In this document: positions 1 through 7,768 of the stretch, one piece after another
How positions within the stretch are numbered: the stretch's first letter is position 1
Layout of the letters: every line of letters starts with the position of its first letter
From: Bacteroidetes bacterium HGW-Bacteroidetes-7
Lineage (GTDB): Bacteria; Bacteroidota; Bacteroidia; Bacteroidales; UBA932
Assembly: GCA_002842465.1 (NCBI GenBank)
Contig: PHDA01000025.1
Span: 1-37,445 of the forward strand
Direction: 5' to 3'
DNA: 37,445 bases
The notes under the pieces: model-generated
The model's input: the letters and a program-made list of their open reading frames with translations, nothing else
Told to the model about the DNA's origin: nothing
Database searches by the model: none
Program-made: the position numbers and the translations under genes

Positions 1-23
1 AACCGTAAAAGAGGAGCAATAAG

Positions 24-869
24 ATGGGACAAAAGACAAATCCTATATCAAACCGACTTGGTATTATCCGTGGCTGGGACTCTAACTGGTACGGTGGAAA
101 AGACTATGCCGCTAAAATTCTTGAGGATTCAAAGATCCGTGAGTATCTGAACGCACGCCTTGCAAAGGCCAGTCTTTCAAGAATCGTGATCGAAAGAACA
201 CTTAAGCTAATAACAGTAACAATACACACTGCACGTCCCGGTATCATTATCGGAAAAGGCGGTCAGGAGGTTGACAAACTGAAAGAGGAGTTGAAAAAAA
301 TCTCTAATAAAGAGGTTCAAATCAACATCTTTGAGGTAAAAAGACCTGAGATCGATTCAAACATAGTAGCAAACAACATAGCCCGTCAGGTTGAAGGACG
401 CGTTTCGTACCGTCGTGCAATCAAGATGGCAATGGCATCTACTATGAGAATGGGAGCAGAAGGTATTAAAGTTCTTATAAGCGGTCGTCTTGGCGGAGCT
501 GAGATGGCAAGAAGAGAGCTTTACAAAGAGGGTCGTACTCCACTGCACACTTTCCGTGCCGATATTGACTATGCTCATGCTGAAGCACACACAAAAGTGG
601 GTGTAATTGGTATTAAAGTATGGATCTGCAACGGTGAAGTTTACGGTAAGAGAGATCTTTCACCTAACTCAGGAGTGTCAGCAGCATCTGCAGCACCACA
701 ATCAGGTGGCGGACGCAACGACAGACCACGCAGAGGTGGACGTAACGAAGGAAGAGATAACAGAGGTGGCGGCGATCGCAGAGGCGGTAGCGGCGGTAGC
801 GGCAGCAGAGGACGAGGCGGAAATGACAGAGGTGGCCGCAGCAACACTCCAAGAGAGCGCGCTGAGTAA
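24..869 (+). CDS. rpsC: 30S ribosomal protein S3 with Gly/Arg-rich C-terminal tail
   Basis: Small-subunit protein S3, which binds 16S rRNA in the 30S head and lines the mRNA entry channel. The first 215 residues read as a normal bacteroidal S3: it starts [13 protein letters not shown], has the KH-domain loop GIIIGKGG at residues 73-80, and has the C-terminal domain signature [12 protein letters not shown] near 154-165. From about residue 216 to 281 comes a low-complexity tail rich in Gly, Arg, Asn and Asp (repeated RGG/RRGG units), longer than the short basic tail I recall for Bacteroides S3 (total about 240 aa). The start is preceded by AAGAGGAGCAATAAG, which contains a purine-rich ribosome-binding-like stretch. 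Oddly, a terminator follows at 923-956 and no rplP or rpmC follows, although rpsC is normally internal to the S10 operon. Confidence 0.97.
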   Translation: MGQKTNPISNRLGIIRGWDSNWYGGKDYAAKILEDSKIREYLNARLAKASLSRIVIERTLKLITVTIHTARPGIIIGKGGQEVDKLKEELKKISNKEVQINIFEVKRPEIDSNIVANNIARQVEGRVSYRRAIKMAMASTMRMGAEGIKVLISGRLGGAEMARRELYKEGRTPLHTFRADIDYAHAEAHTKVGVIGIKVWICNGEVYGKRDLSPNSGVSAASAAPQSGGGRNDRPRRGGRNEGRDNRGGGDRRGGSGGSGSRGRGGNDRGGRSNTPRERAE

Positions 870-922
870 TTTTTCCCGAAGATAATCTTAACCGAAACCA
901 TTAAGGTTTCAGGCTTCGAACA

Positions 923-956
923 AAAAAGACAACCAAATTTTGGTTGTCTTTTTTTA
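923..956 (+). terminator. Intrinsic terminator after rpsC
   Basis: A 10-bp perfect inverted repeat, GACAACCAAA with TTTGGTTGTC, is flanked by an A-run on the left and a run of seven T on the right. This is a classical bidirectional-looking Rho-independent terminator. A weaker hairpin, GAAACC-attaa... with GGTTTC (894-910), lies just before it. Confidence 0.9.
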
Positions 957-963
957 TAATTAA

Positions 964-1058
964 CTGTTAATGTGTCAGTTCGGAAAATCCTCCCCACCTG
1001 CGGCGGGTCCCCTCCCTTTTCGGGAGCCAAAGTTTTCCTTAACTGACACATGTAACAG
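964..1058. repeat. 95-bp imperfect dyad element (MITE/REP-like)
   Basis: The left end CTGTTA-ATGTGTCAGTT (964-980) is the inverse of the right end AACTGACACAT-G-TAACAG (1041-1058), differing by one inserted base. The match continues inward as GGAAAA against TTTTCC. The core is GC-rich and forms smaller dyads (CTCCC...GGGAG at about 1011-1026; ACCTGC/GGCGGGT near 996-1008). The 342-bp gap between rpsC and the next gene therefore holds a terminator, this element and the promoter of the next gene. I see no coding potential in it and no second copy in this window. Confidence 0.65.
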
Positions 1059-1120
1059 CTTTTATTGATTTCTGATTCACTAAGCAGCTATTTCGTGTGT
1101 GTAAAGTTGGGCAGTTTTAT

Positions 1121-1128
1121 TACATTTG
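1121..1128 (+). promoter_or_regulatory. -7 element of the serine hydrolase promoter
   Basis: TACATTTG fits the Bacteroidetes -7 consensus TAnnTTTG. No clear TTTG at the right upstream spacing. It would give a leader of roughly 75-80 nt containing three TGACAAC repeats. Confidence 0.4.
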
Positions 1129-1212
1129 TACAAACAAAACGGCTTGTCTGATTACTCCGGCGCTTTGACAACATGACAACAGTTTGACAACTACTTAAAA
1201 ACTACTTATAAA

Positions 1213-2409
1213 ATGAAAAAGCTTATTCTTTCACTTTCTGTAATCTTCACATTTGCTGCGCTTCTGGCGCAACCGCTTCCAAGGGTAACTCCCGATAAGG
1301 CGGGTATGGACCCTGCAAGACTTTCAAATGTTGATGCAATAATTGAAAATTCAATAAAAATTGGTGAGGTACCTGGTGCTGTTTTGGCCGTTGTAAGAGA
1401 CGGAAAGATGGTTTACCTGAAGAGCTACGGAAACAAATCGGTATATCCTAAGGTTGAAAAGATGGATGTAAACACTGTTTTTGACCTTGCATCTGTTTCA
1501 AAACCTTTGGGAGCAGCAATTGCCTTTATGCAACTTGTTGAGCAGGGTAAAATTCGTCTGACTGACAATGTATCCATGTACATTCCCGGCTTCAAGGGAT
1601 ATGAGAATCCGGAAGGTGGCAGACCTACAGATATTAGAATTATTGACCTTTTGACACACTCGTCAGGCCTTCCTCCTTATGCGCCGGCTGCAGATTTAGT
1701 GGCGAAATATGGTTCACCTGCACCGGAAGGGCTGATTGAATATATTGCAACTTGCAAAAGAGATTTCAAACCAGGTGCAAAGTTTCAGTACAGCTGCCTT
1801 AACTTTATTACACTGCAAAATGTTCTGCAGAATGTTACTGGAATGAAGCTTGAGGAGTATGCAAAGAAAAATGTATTTGACGTTCTTGGTCTTAAGAACA
1901 CAACCTTTAACCCAAAACCTGAAATGTACGGCAAAATTGCTCCAACCGAGAAACAGGCTGATGGTACTGTAATACTGGGCAAGGTTCATGACCCTCTTGC
2001 AAGACTGTTAAATGGCGGTAACTCAGGAAATGCAGGACTATTCTCAGATGCCGAAGATATGGCAATTATTGCTGCGGCTTTGATGAATGGTGGAGAGTAT
2101 AATGGTAGAAGAATTTTGGGTTCTTTAACTGTTGAGACAATGACAAGAGTTCCAAAGGAGGTTGAACAACTGGGCAGATCACTTGGTTGGGACAACTACT
2201 CTTCATACGCATCGAACAGCGGAAATCTGTTTCATCCGACAAAAACATACGGACACACAGGTTACACCGGTACTTCATTCATTATTGACCCTGTGTCAAA
2301 AGTAGCGGTAATCCTTCTTGCCAACAGGGTGCACCCCGATGATAAGGGTAGCGTTGTAAGGTTGAGGGCGCTTGTGGCAAACGCTGTTGCCGGCTCTGTT
2401 ATTAATTAA
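1213..2409 (+). CDS. Secreted class-C beta-lactamase-fold serine hydrolase (PF00144)
   Basis: A signal peptide (MKKLILSLSV..ALLAQ, cut near residue 20) leads into a beta-lactamase/penicillin-binding-protein fold. The nucleophile motif is S94-V-S-K97 in DLASVSKPLG, the KTG-like box is H348-T-G in YGHTGYTG, and LANRVHPD follows it. The second-motif tyrosine is Y193 in YSCLN, so a Cys (195) sits where Asn or Asp is usual. Length (398 aa) fits secreted esterase, D-aminopeptidase or muropeptide amidase (AmiE/YbbE-like) members; the substrate cannot be read from sequence. It stands alone on the plus strand with its own leader. Given namZ elsewhere in the window, a role in cell-wall turnover is possible, but that is inference. 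ATG at 1213 is chosen because it gives a complete signal peptide. Confidence 0.88.
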   Translation: MKKLILSLSVIFTFAALLAQPLPRVTPDKAGMDPARLSNVDAIIENSIKIGEVPGAVLAVVRDGKMVYLKSYGNKSVYPKVEKMDVNTVFDLASVSKPLGAAIAFMQLVEQGKIRLTDNVSMYIPGFKGYENPEGGRPTDIRIIDLLTHSSGLPPYAPAADLVAKYGSPAPEGLIEYIATCKRDFKPGAKFQYSCLNFITLQNVLQNVTGMKLEEYAKKNVFDVLGLKNTTFNPKPEMYGKIAPTEKQADGTVILGKVHDPLARLLNGGNSGNAGLFSDAEDMAIIAAALMNGGEYNGRRILGSLTVETMTRVPKEVEQLGRSLGWDNYSSYASNSGNLFHPTKTYGHTGYTGTSFIIDPVSKVAVILLANRVHPDDKGSVVRLRALVANAVAGSVIN

Positions 2410-2517
2410 ACGCACAGGAAATCAAATATGTGAAAGTCCAATTCATAAGTTAAAAGTTCATATAAATCAAGCACTTGAATGTTGGGCTTATGAGAGTTAA
2501 ACAAATGAAATCCAAAA

Positions 2518-3651
2518 ATGAAGGTTGAAGTTAAGGAGGTACTTACCGCAAGGGAGTACCTCTCTTTTGTTAAGTTTGCCGAGGAGCTTTACAAAGATGA
2601 ACCTAACTGGGTGTGTCCGTTAAGGTCGGACGAACTTAGTGTTTTACGCAGAGATAAGAATCCCTCTTACGAATACTGCCAGGCAAAGCTTTTCCTGGCC
2701 TGTTGTGATGGTAAAATTGTTGGAAGGGTGGCTGCAATTATCAACAATAAAGCTAATGCCATCTGGGATGAAAAACGAATGCGTTTCGGTTGGTTTGATT
2801 TTATTGATGATTCCTCCGTTTCTGAAGCCCTGATTGCAAAAGTTGAGGAGTGGGCTGTTCAGGTGGGAATGGAGAAGGTGAGCGGACCGCAGGGTTTTAA
2901 TGATATGGACAAGCAGGGTTTGCTTGTTGAGGGTTTTGAAAAGAGAGCAACAGCAAATACGCTCTATAACTTTGCTTACTATCTTGAACATTTAGAGAGG
3001 ATTGGGTATTGCAAAGAGGTTGATTGGGTACAAAGAGTTCTTACGGTACCTGAGACCAAGCCTGAAAAAATTGCTGAGTTTTCTCAAATTGTAAAGGAGA
3101 GGTATGGTCTGCGGATATTGGAAAAGGTGACCCGGAAAGATCTGTATAAATATGCAATGGAGCTGTTTGAGACTTATAATAAGGCATTTGCCTCTCTTTA
3201 CTGCTTCTCCCCGCTTTCTCCCAAAGAGTACAAACTACTTGTAAAACAATTTGTTCCTGTACTCAATCAGGATATGGTTGTAATACTTCTGGATAAAAAC
3301 AATCAGTTAGCTGCATTTGCCATTACAATGCCATCAATTGCAGTAGCACTCCAAAAGGCAAAAGGGAGACTGTTTCCGTTTGGATTTATCCATCTTAAAA
3401 AGGCATTAGCCAATTATGAGGAGATGGAGATGAACCTTATTGGTGCGTTACCGGAATACAGAAACAAAGGGGTAAATGCGATAATTTTTCACCAACTGAA
3501 CATTCAGTATGTCAAATATGGTGTAAAGAAACTGGTATCGTACCCAATGCTGGAAAACAATGAATCAGTTCAGAGGATCTTTGACTACTACCCCATGGCC
3601 CCATATATGAGGCGCAGATGCCTGGTAAAGAAGATCAATCAGGGCGATTGA
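2518..3651 (+). CDS. GNAT-like N-acetyltransferase family protein, function unknown
   Basis: A 377-aa soluble protein without signal peptide. The N-terminal half has an acyl-CoA-acyltransferase look (FLACCDGKIVGRVAAIINN near residues 61-79, a beta strand/turn typical of GNAT folds). The C-terminal half has a second such region, MNLIGALPEYRNKGVNAIIF near 307-326, whose R-N-K-G-V-N resembles the acetyl-CoA-binding motif A. It thus looks like a double-GNAT protein of a kind common and uncharacterised in Bacteroidota; I do not know its substrate. The last 87 nt overlap the 3' end of aroC on the opposite strand. Confidence 0.8.
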   Translation: MKVEVKEVLTAREYLSFVKFAEELYKDEPNWVCPLRSDELSVLRRDKNPSYEYCQAKLFLACCDGKIVGRVAAIINNKANAIWDEKRMRFGWFDFIDDSSVSEALIAKVEEWAVQVGMEKVSGPQGFNDMDKQGLLVEGFEKRATANTLYNFAYYLEHLERIGYCKEVDWVQRVLTVPETKPEKIAEFSQIVKERYGLRILEKVTRKDLYKYAMELFETYNKAFASLYCFSPLSPKEYKLLVKQFVPVLNQDMVVILLDKNNQLAAFAITMPSIAVALQKAKGRLFPFGFIHLKKALANYEEMEMNLIGALPEYRNKGVNAIIFHQLNIQYVKYGVKKLVSYPMLENNESVQRIFDYYPMAPYMRRRCLVKKINQGD

Positions 3652-4584
3652 AACGGCAGCCTCAAGTACTACCGGTACCCTTAGAGCAAAGCAGGCATCG
3701 TGTCTGCCTAAAACCTTAAGCTCTTCAACCTCACCTGATTTGAGATTAATGCTGTTTTGAACCTTGGATATGCTTGATGTTGGTTTAACCGCTACCCTCA
3801 GGACTATCTGGTTGCCGTTGGATATGCCTCCGTTTACTCCGCCGGAGCCATTCTTTGCAGTTTCACCCGACGGGGTTAAAATAGGGTCGTTGTGCTCAGA
3901 TCCCCACATTTTGGCAGCCTTAAACCCGTCTCCGAACTCAATGCCCCTTATGCCGGGAATTGCAAAAATAATATGCGAAAGAACCGACTCAAGCGAATCA
4001 AAAAATGGCTCGCCAAGCCCGGCCTTAATTCCATTAACTTTACACTCAATTACTCCCCCCAGAGAATCGCCCTCTGCTATTGCCTGATCTAGCTTGGCTT
4101 CCCATGGATTTTCGCCCCCAATCTCAAGAATCTTGGTGGTAATTTGTGCAGGTGCCAATAGCTTCTTTGCAATTACACCAGCAATAACAAGCGCAAGTGT
4201 CACCCTTCCGGAGTGGTGCCCTCCCCCGCGGGAATCCGAAAAACCTCCGAACTTAAGACGGGATACAAAATCGGCATGACCCGGACGGGGTGAATTTTTA
4301 AATGACTCGTAATCAGAAGATATTGTGTTTGCGTTGTTTACAACTATTGCCAATGGCGAACCTGTTGTATGGCCCTGGACAACTCCGCTCAGAAAGATAA
4401 GGCTATCTGCCTCTATGCGGGGAGTACCACCCTTTTTACCGCCGGACCTTCTTAAAAGATCTTCCCGGAACTCTTCGGCAGTTAACGGCAATCCTGCCGG
4501 AAGACCATCAATTACCACTCCGATGGCCGGTCCGTGTGATTCTCCAAAGAGCTGTACGCGAAAAAGTTTGCCAAATGTATTCAT
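3565..4584 (-). CDS. aroC: Chorismate synthase
   Basis: Catalyses the last shikimate step, anti-elimination of phosphate from EPSP to chorismate using reduced FMN. Signatures: GESHGPAIGVVIDGLPAG near residues 14-31, RPGHADFVSRLKFGGFSDSRGGGHHSGR near 99-126 (the flavin/EPSP-binding block, in the HH form seen in Firmicutes and Bacteroidota), and RHDACFALRVPVV near the C terminus. It is last in an operon aroB-aroDA-aroC; its ATG lies 7 nt after the aroDA stop. The final 20 or so residues (after ALIDLL) extend beyond the usual family end and are encoded antisense to the GNAT gene. Confidence 0.97.
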   Translation of the reverse strand: MNTFGKLFRVQLFGESHGPAIGVVIDGLPAGLPLTAEEFREDLLRRSGGKKGGTPRIEADSLIFLSGVVQGHTTGSPLAIVVNNANTISSDYESFKNSPRPGHADFVSRLKFGGFSDSRGGGHHSGRVTLALVIAGVIAKKLLAPAQITTKILEIGGENPWEAKLDQAIAEGDSLGGVIECKVNGIKAGLGEPFFDSLESVLSHIIFAIPGIRGIEFGDGFKAAKMWGSEHNDPILTPSGETAKNGSGGVNGGISNGNQIVLRVAVKPTSSISKVQNSINLKSGEVEELKVLGRHDACFALRVPVVLEAAVSIALIDLLYQASAPHIWGHGVVVKDPLN

Positions 4585-4591
4585 CGCCCCT

Positions 4592-6643
4592 CTATTTAAA
4601 GTTCTTTATGAAATCAGGGAAAGATTTGGAAATGCAGTTAAGGTCGTCAACAAAAACCTTCTCCTTAATATTTAACGAAGCTGAAATAAGCGACATTGCT
4701 ATTCTGTGGTCTTTATACGAAGAGCAAAAACCTCCGTGAAGTTCGCCACCCTCAACTATCATTGAGTCGCCATCAATGTCAATATTTGCGCCCAGCCTTG
4801 TAAATTCACAGAAAAGGCTCTCTGCCCTGTTACTCTCCTTATTTGATAACCTTCCCACCCCTTTGATACGGCTAGTGCCGGAACAGTTCAAGGCAAGTAC
4901 AACAAGTGACGGGAAGAGGTCTGGTGAGTTTGTGGCGTCAAATTCAAAGGACATCAGATTGCCCTTTGGCGGAAAAATTTCAATTTTAGAGCCGAGTATT
5001 ATCTCTTTTGTGTTATCGTCCTTGAGAGCGCAAGGAACATCGCCGCACATGACAAGGTATTTTGGATATTCGGTAATCTTAATTTCGGCACCGCATCCCC
5101 TCAAAACGTCAAGAATCTTTTCGTCTGCCTGTTTTGAGTTTATGGGAAGGTTGGTTATTGTTATTCCTGAGCTTATTGCACCCGCAACCATGAGCATAGA
5201 TGCTCCGCTCCAGTCACCCTCAATTGGCAGAAATGCTTTTGATTTATACCGCTGCCTGCCTGGGATTTTGAATTCAAGCGGATCTTCGTTTGTAACGGTT
5301 ACACCAAACTCCTTAATGGTTTTTACGGTAAGTTCGATATATGGAGTGCTTGTGGGCTCAGAGAGGGTAATTACACTGCTCTTTTCACACATTGGAAGAG
5401 CCATAAGCATTCCAGACAACAATTGTGAGCCACCCTTGCCCGACATGTTAAAAGAGGCACCTTTAATGGCCCCTGAAACCACCGCCGGCAACTTGCCCTC
5501 TGTAGTTGCAACATTTAACCCGATACTTTTTAAAGGTTCGTCTGTAGAGAAAAGCTCTCTCTTTTTAAGACTGCCCTCCCCGGTGATGGTTACATCATCA
5601 ACCCCCTTGCTCTTGCCCGGAAGGTGTCCTGCGGTAGGGAGCATTAGCCGGCAAAGAAGTCCTGACTCACCCACATTGAGCTCTACCTTTTTAATATTTT
5701 TAGAGAATATCTCCTCTTTTGCGAGTCTTTTAGCTATCTCTTCAATTCCGGGACTTGTAATCTCAAGGCGGAATTTTGGAAGTTTACACTTTTCTGACTT
5801 AACCTTTACTCCAAGCGATTTTACCAGTTCAATTGCAGCCTCAGTGTCGGCACACGGTGTATATGCATAAAGAGAGCTCTTGCCCTTTGCCCATGCTGCT
5901 GAAAGAATTGCTCTCTGAGCGTGACTCTTGGAGGCGGGAGCGGTAATTTTTTTAATCACCCCTTTGCGGTTAACACTGTGAGGATAAAACTTCTTGGAAG
6001 TGAGCCTTTCTGCCTCAGCAACAGTGAATTGTCCCGGTGCTGTGCGACTCTCTTCGTCAAGAGCACAATAGATAAACGGAGCTCCGATTGAGTGAGATAA
6101 AAGACGCGTAAATTTACCCTCATCTCCTATAGAAAATGCAACCAGGGTATCCTTTGGATACTGTTTATAAAGTCTTATCAGGCGTGAACACTCCTGAATG
6201 GTTTTGGCGTTAGTGACAATCTTAACAATATCAGCACCTTTTTCGCGAGAGTTCTCATAAATCTCGCAGAGCCTCTCGTAGCTTTCGGTGTTGTTTAGGT
6301 TATGATATGAAAGTATGATCTTGAAGCCACCCTTTCTGGCAGCCGTAATAATTTCGTTTCGAAACTCTTCCGGAGAGTCGTAGTCAAGATCGATATACCT
6401 TTTGCCCTTGTTCTTTTTTGTTCTGCTGCCAAGAATAGCCCATAGCAACATCTTTCTGCTCTCGGCATAGGATATTTCGTAGGCCCTGCAGGTAGCAATA
6501 AGATCTTTTTTTGACCTGAACAATGTAGCTGTCTCCTCACGGTTCAGCTTTGTAAGATCAAGTCTTATCTCTGCAAGATGAGCTTTGGAGAGGGCCTCAT
6601 TTACTGCTGCCGCCCCCTTCTTACCAATGCTAATACAAATCAT
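4592..6643 (-). CDS. aroDA: Fused type I 3-dehydroquinate dehydratase / EPSP synthase
   Basis: Two shikimate enzymes in one chain. Residues 1 to about 222 are a type I dehydroquinase: E25-I-R-L-D29, catalytic His114 in LSYHN, and the Schiff-base Lys141 in DIVKIVTNAKT. Residues about 227-683 are 5-enolpyruvylshikimate-3-phosphate synthase: PASKSHAQR (236-244), the GESGLLCRLMLPTAG phosphoenolpyruvate loop, EGDWSGAS, SPDLFPSL, LSNKESNR, and DHRIAMSL (645-652). Both domains keep their catalytic residues and are joined in frame by a short linker. Together they cover steps 3 and 6 of chorismate synthesis. The start overlaps the aroB stop by 14 nt, which suggests translational coupling. Separate aroD and aroA genes are the usual bacterial state, so the fusion is notable; it is distinct from the fungal pentafunctional AROM protein. 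Confidence 0.95.
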   Translation of the reverse strand: MICISIGKKGAAAVNEALSKAHLAEIRLDLTKLNREETATLFRSKKDLIATCRAYEISYAESRKMLLWAILGSRTKKNKGKRYIDLDYDSPEEFRNEIITAARKGGFKIILSYHNLNNTESYERLCEIYENSREKGADIVKIVTNAKTIQECSRLIRLYKQYPKDTLVAFSIGDEGKFTRLLSHSIGAPFIYCALDEESRTAPGQFTVAEAERLTSKKFYPHSVNRKGVIKKITAPASKSHAQRAILSAAWAKGKSSLYAYTPCADTEAAIELVKSLGVKVKSEKCKLPKFRLEITSPGIEEIAKRLAKEEIFSKNIKKVELNVGESGLLCRLMLPTAGHLPGKSKGVDDVTITGEGSLKKRELFSTDEPLKSIGLNVATTEGKLPAVVSGAIKGASFNMSGKGGSQLLSGMLMALPMCEKSSVITLSEPTSTPYIELTVKTIKEFGVTVTNEDPLEFKIPGRQRYKSKAFLPIEGDWSGASMLMVAGAISSGITITNLPINSKQADEKILDVLRGCGAEIKITEYPKYLVMCGDVPCALKDDNTKEIILGSKIEIFPPKGNLMSFEFDATNSPDLFPSLVVLALNCSGTSRIKGVGRLSNKESNRAESLFCEFTRLGANIDIDGDSMIVEGGELHGGFCSSYKDHRIAMSLISASLNIKEKVFVDDLNCISKSFPDFIKNFK

Positions 6644-7649
6644 ACAAATACTCCTCTATACTGTTAACCGGCAACGGATAGGCAACACATTTGCCAATTT
6701 TTTCAATTAATATAAATGTTATGTTATCTCCCGATCTTTTTTTATCTCTCTTAATTGCAGCAGCAAGCGTAATCGCGCTCACCGGAGATGATGTCCTCAA
6801 ACCAAGCAATCTGAAATCATTTTCAATTTTCTCTGCAGTAGCCTTGCCTGTTACCGAAAGCTTTACCGATAACTTTGCTGCCAGTACAATCCCTGCCGCC
6901 ACAGCCTCGCCGTGAGATATGCCGCACTCTTTCTCTATGGCATGAGCAAATGTATGCCCCAGATTCAGAAGTTTTCTCTCTCCCTTTTCGTAAAGATCGC
7001 GGGCTGTAACCTGTGTTTTGTGTCTTGCTGCCTCCGAAATGTAGGGAGCAATTTGAGATATGGTGTCAGATGCACCTGATTTCGATTTCATTAGAGAATT
7101 TACAAGACCCTTGTAGCTTTCGCTGTTGAAGAGGATAAAGGTTTTAAGAAGCTCTGCCAGCCCCTCGTTAATCTCCTGAACCGGCAGCGTCTTTAGGAAC
7201 GCAGGGCAAATAACGGTAAACTCCGGTTGCCTTATTACCCCTAAAATATTCTTGTACCCGTCAAGATTGACACCATTCTTTCCACCCAGAGATGCATCAA
7301 CCTGAGCGAGCAGGGTAGTGGGCACATATCCACATCTGACACCTCTAAAGTACGACGAAGCAACAAACCCACCAAGGTCGGTAAGGATTCCTCCGCCTAC
7401 TACAAGTAAGAAAGTATCTCTGTCTGCCTCAAGATCCATAAGGCGGGCAGCAATTTGGCCAACCATCTGTAGGGACTTGTTTTTTTCAGATGCCTCAACA
7501 GTAATCTGTTCAAATGGGAAATAGTGGCCGTATAACTCTTTGACCTTATGATCAATAATGACTATAACACGCCTCTCGGAATGTAACAGAGAGGGTATCT
7601 CCTCAATAGAGGCACAGTCTATAAGTTTGGCCGGATTTAAGATGTCCAT
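6630..7649 (-). CDS. aroB: 3-dehydroquinate synthase
   Basis: NAD- and divalent-metal-dependent conversion of DAHP to 3-dehydroquinate, second step of the shikimate pathway. Family blocks: VVGGGILTDLGGFVASSYFRG, VDASLGGKNGVNLDGYKN, INEGLAELLKT, and the metal ligands in LNLGHTFAHAIE and HGEAVAAGI. The reading frame stays open to 7844, but the start at MDILNPAKL (ATG at 7647-7649) gives 339 aa, the usual size. It lies just after a -7-like TAACTTTG, and it avoids overlap with comM, which starts divergently at 7769. First gene of the aroB-aroDA-aroC operon. Confidence 0.93.
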   Translation of the reverse strand: MDILNPAKLIDCASIEEIPSLLHSERRVIVIIDHKVKELYGHYFPFEQITVEASEKNKSLQMVGQIAARLMDLEADRDTFLLVVGGGILTDLGGFVASSYFRGVRCGYVPTTLLAQVDASLGGKNGVNLDGYKNILGVIRQPEFTVICPAFLKTLPVQEINEGLAELLKTFILFNSESYKGLVNSLMKSKSGASDTISQIAPYISEAARHKTQVTARDLYEKGERKLLNLGHTFAHAIEKECGISHGEAVAAGIVLAAKLSVKLSVTGKATAEKIENDFRLLGLRTSSPVSAITLAAAIKRDKKRSGDNITFILIEKIGKCVAYPLPVNSIEEYLYDLY

Positions 7650-7654
7650 TTGTG

Positions 7655-7662
7655 CAAAGTTA
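7655..7662 (-). promoter_or_regulatory. -7 element upstream of aroB
   Basis: TAACTTTG on the minus strand matches TAnnTTTG exactly and ends 5 nt before the chosen aroB ATG, implying a very short or leaderless transcript. No perfect TTTG at 19-21 nt upstream (a TTG lies about 23 nt away). Confidence 0.45.
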
Positions 7663-7768
7663 AAATTTAAAAGGGGATTTTTAACAATGAATAAATAAAA
7701 TTCAGCATCGTATAAACCGATTCGGAGCATTTTCATTACAGATTGAAATAACATAGTTTTACAAGAAA

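Noticed and set aside
641-1051. 136-codon minus-strand frame over the rpsC tail and the dyad element
   Set aside because: Its Pro/Leu/Arg composition is what the complement of the Gly/Arg-rich tail produces, and it crosses the terminator.
4776-5870. 364-codon plus-strand frame
   Set aside because: It is antisense to the catalytic part of the aroDA fusion, whose motifs and codon pattern are clear. The plus-strand translation is Ser/Pro-rich with no recognisable domain.
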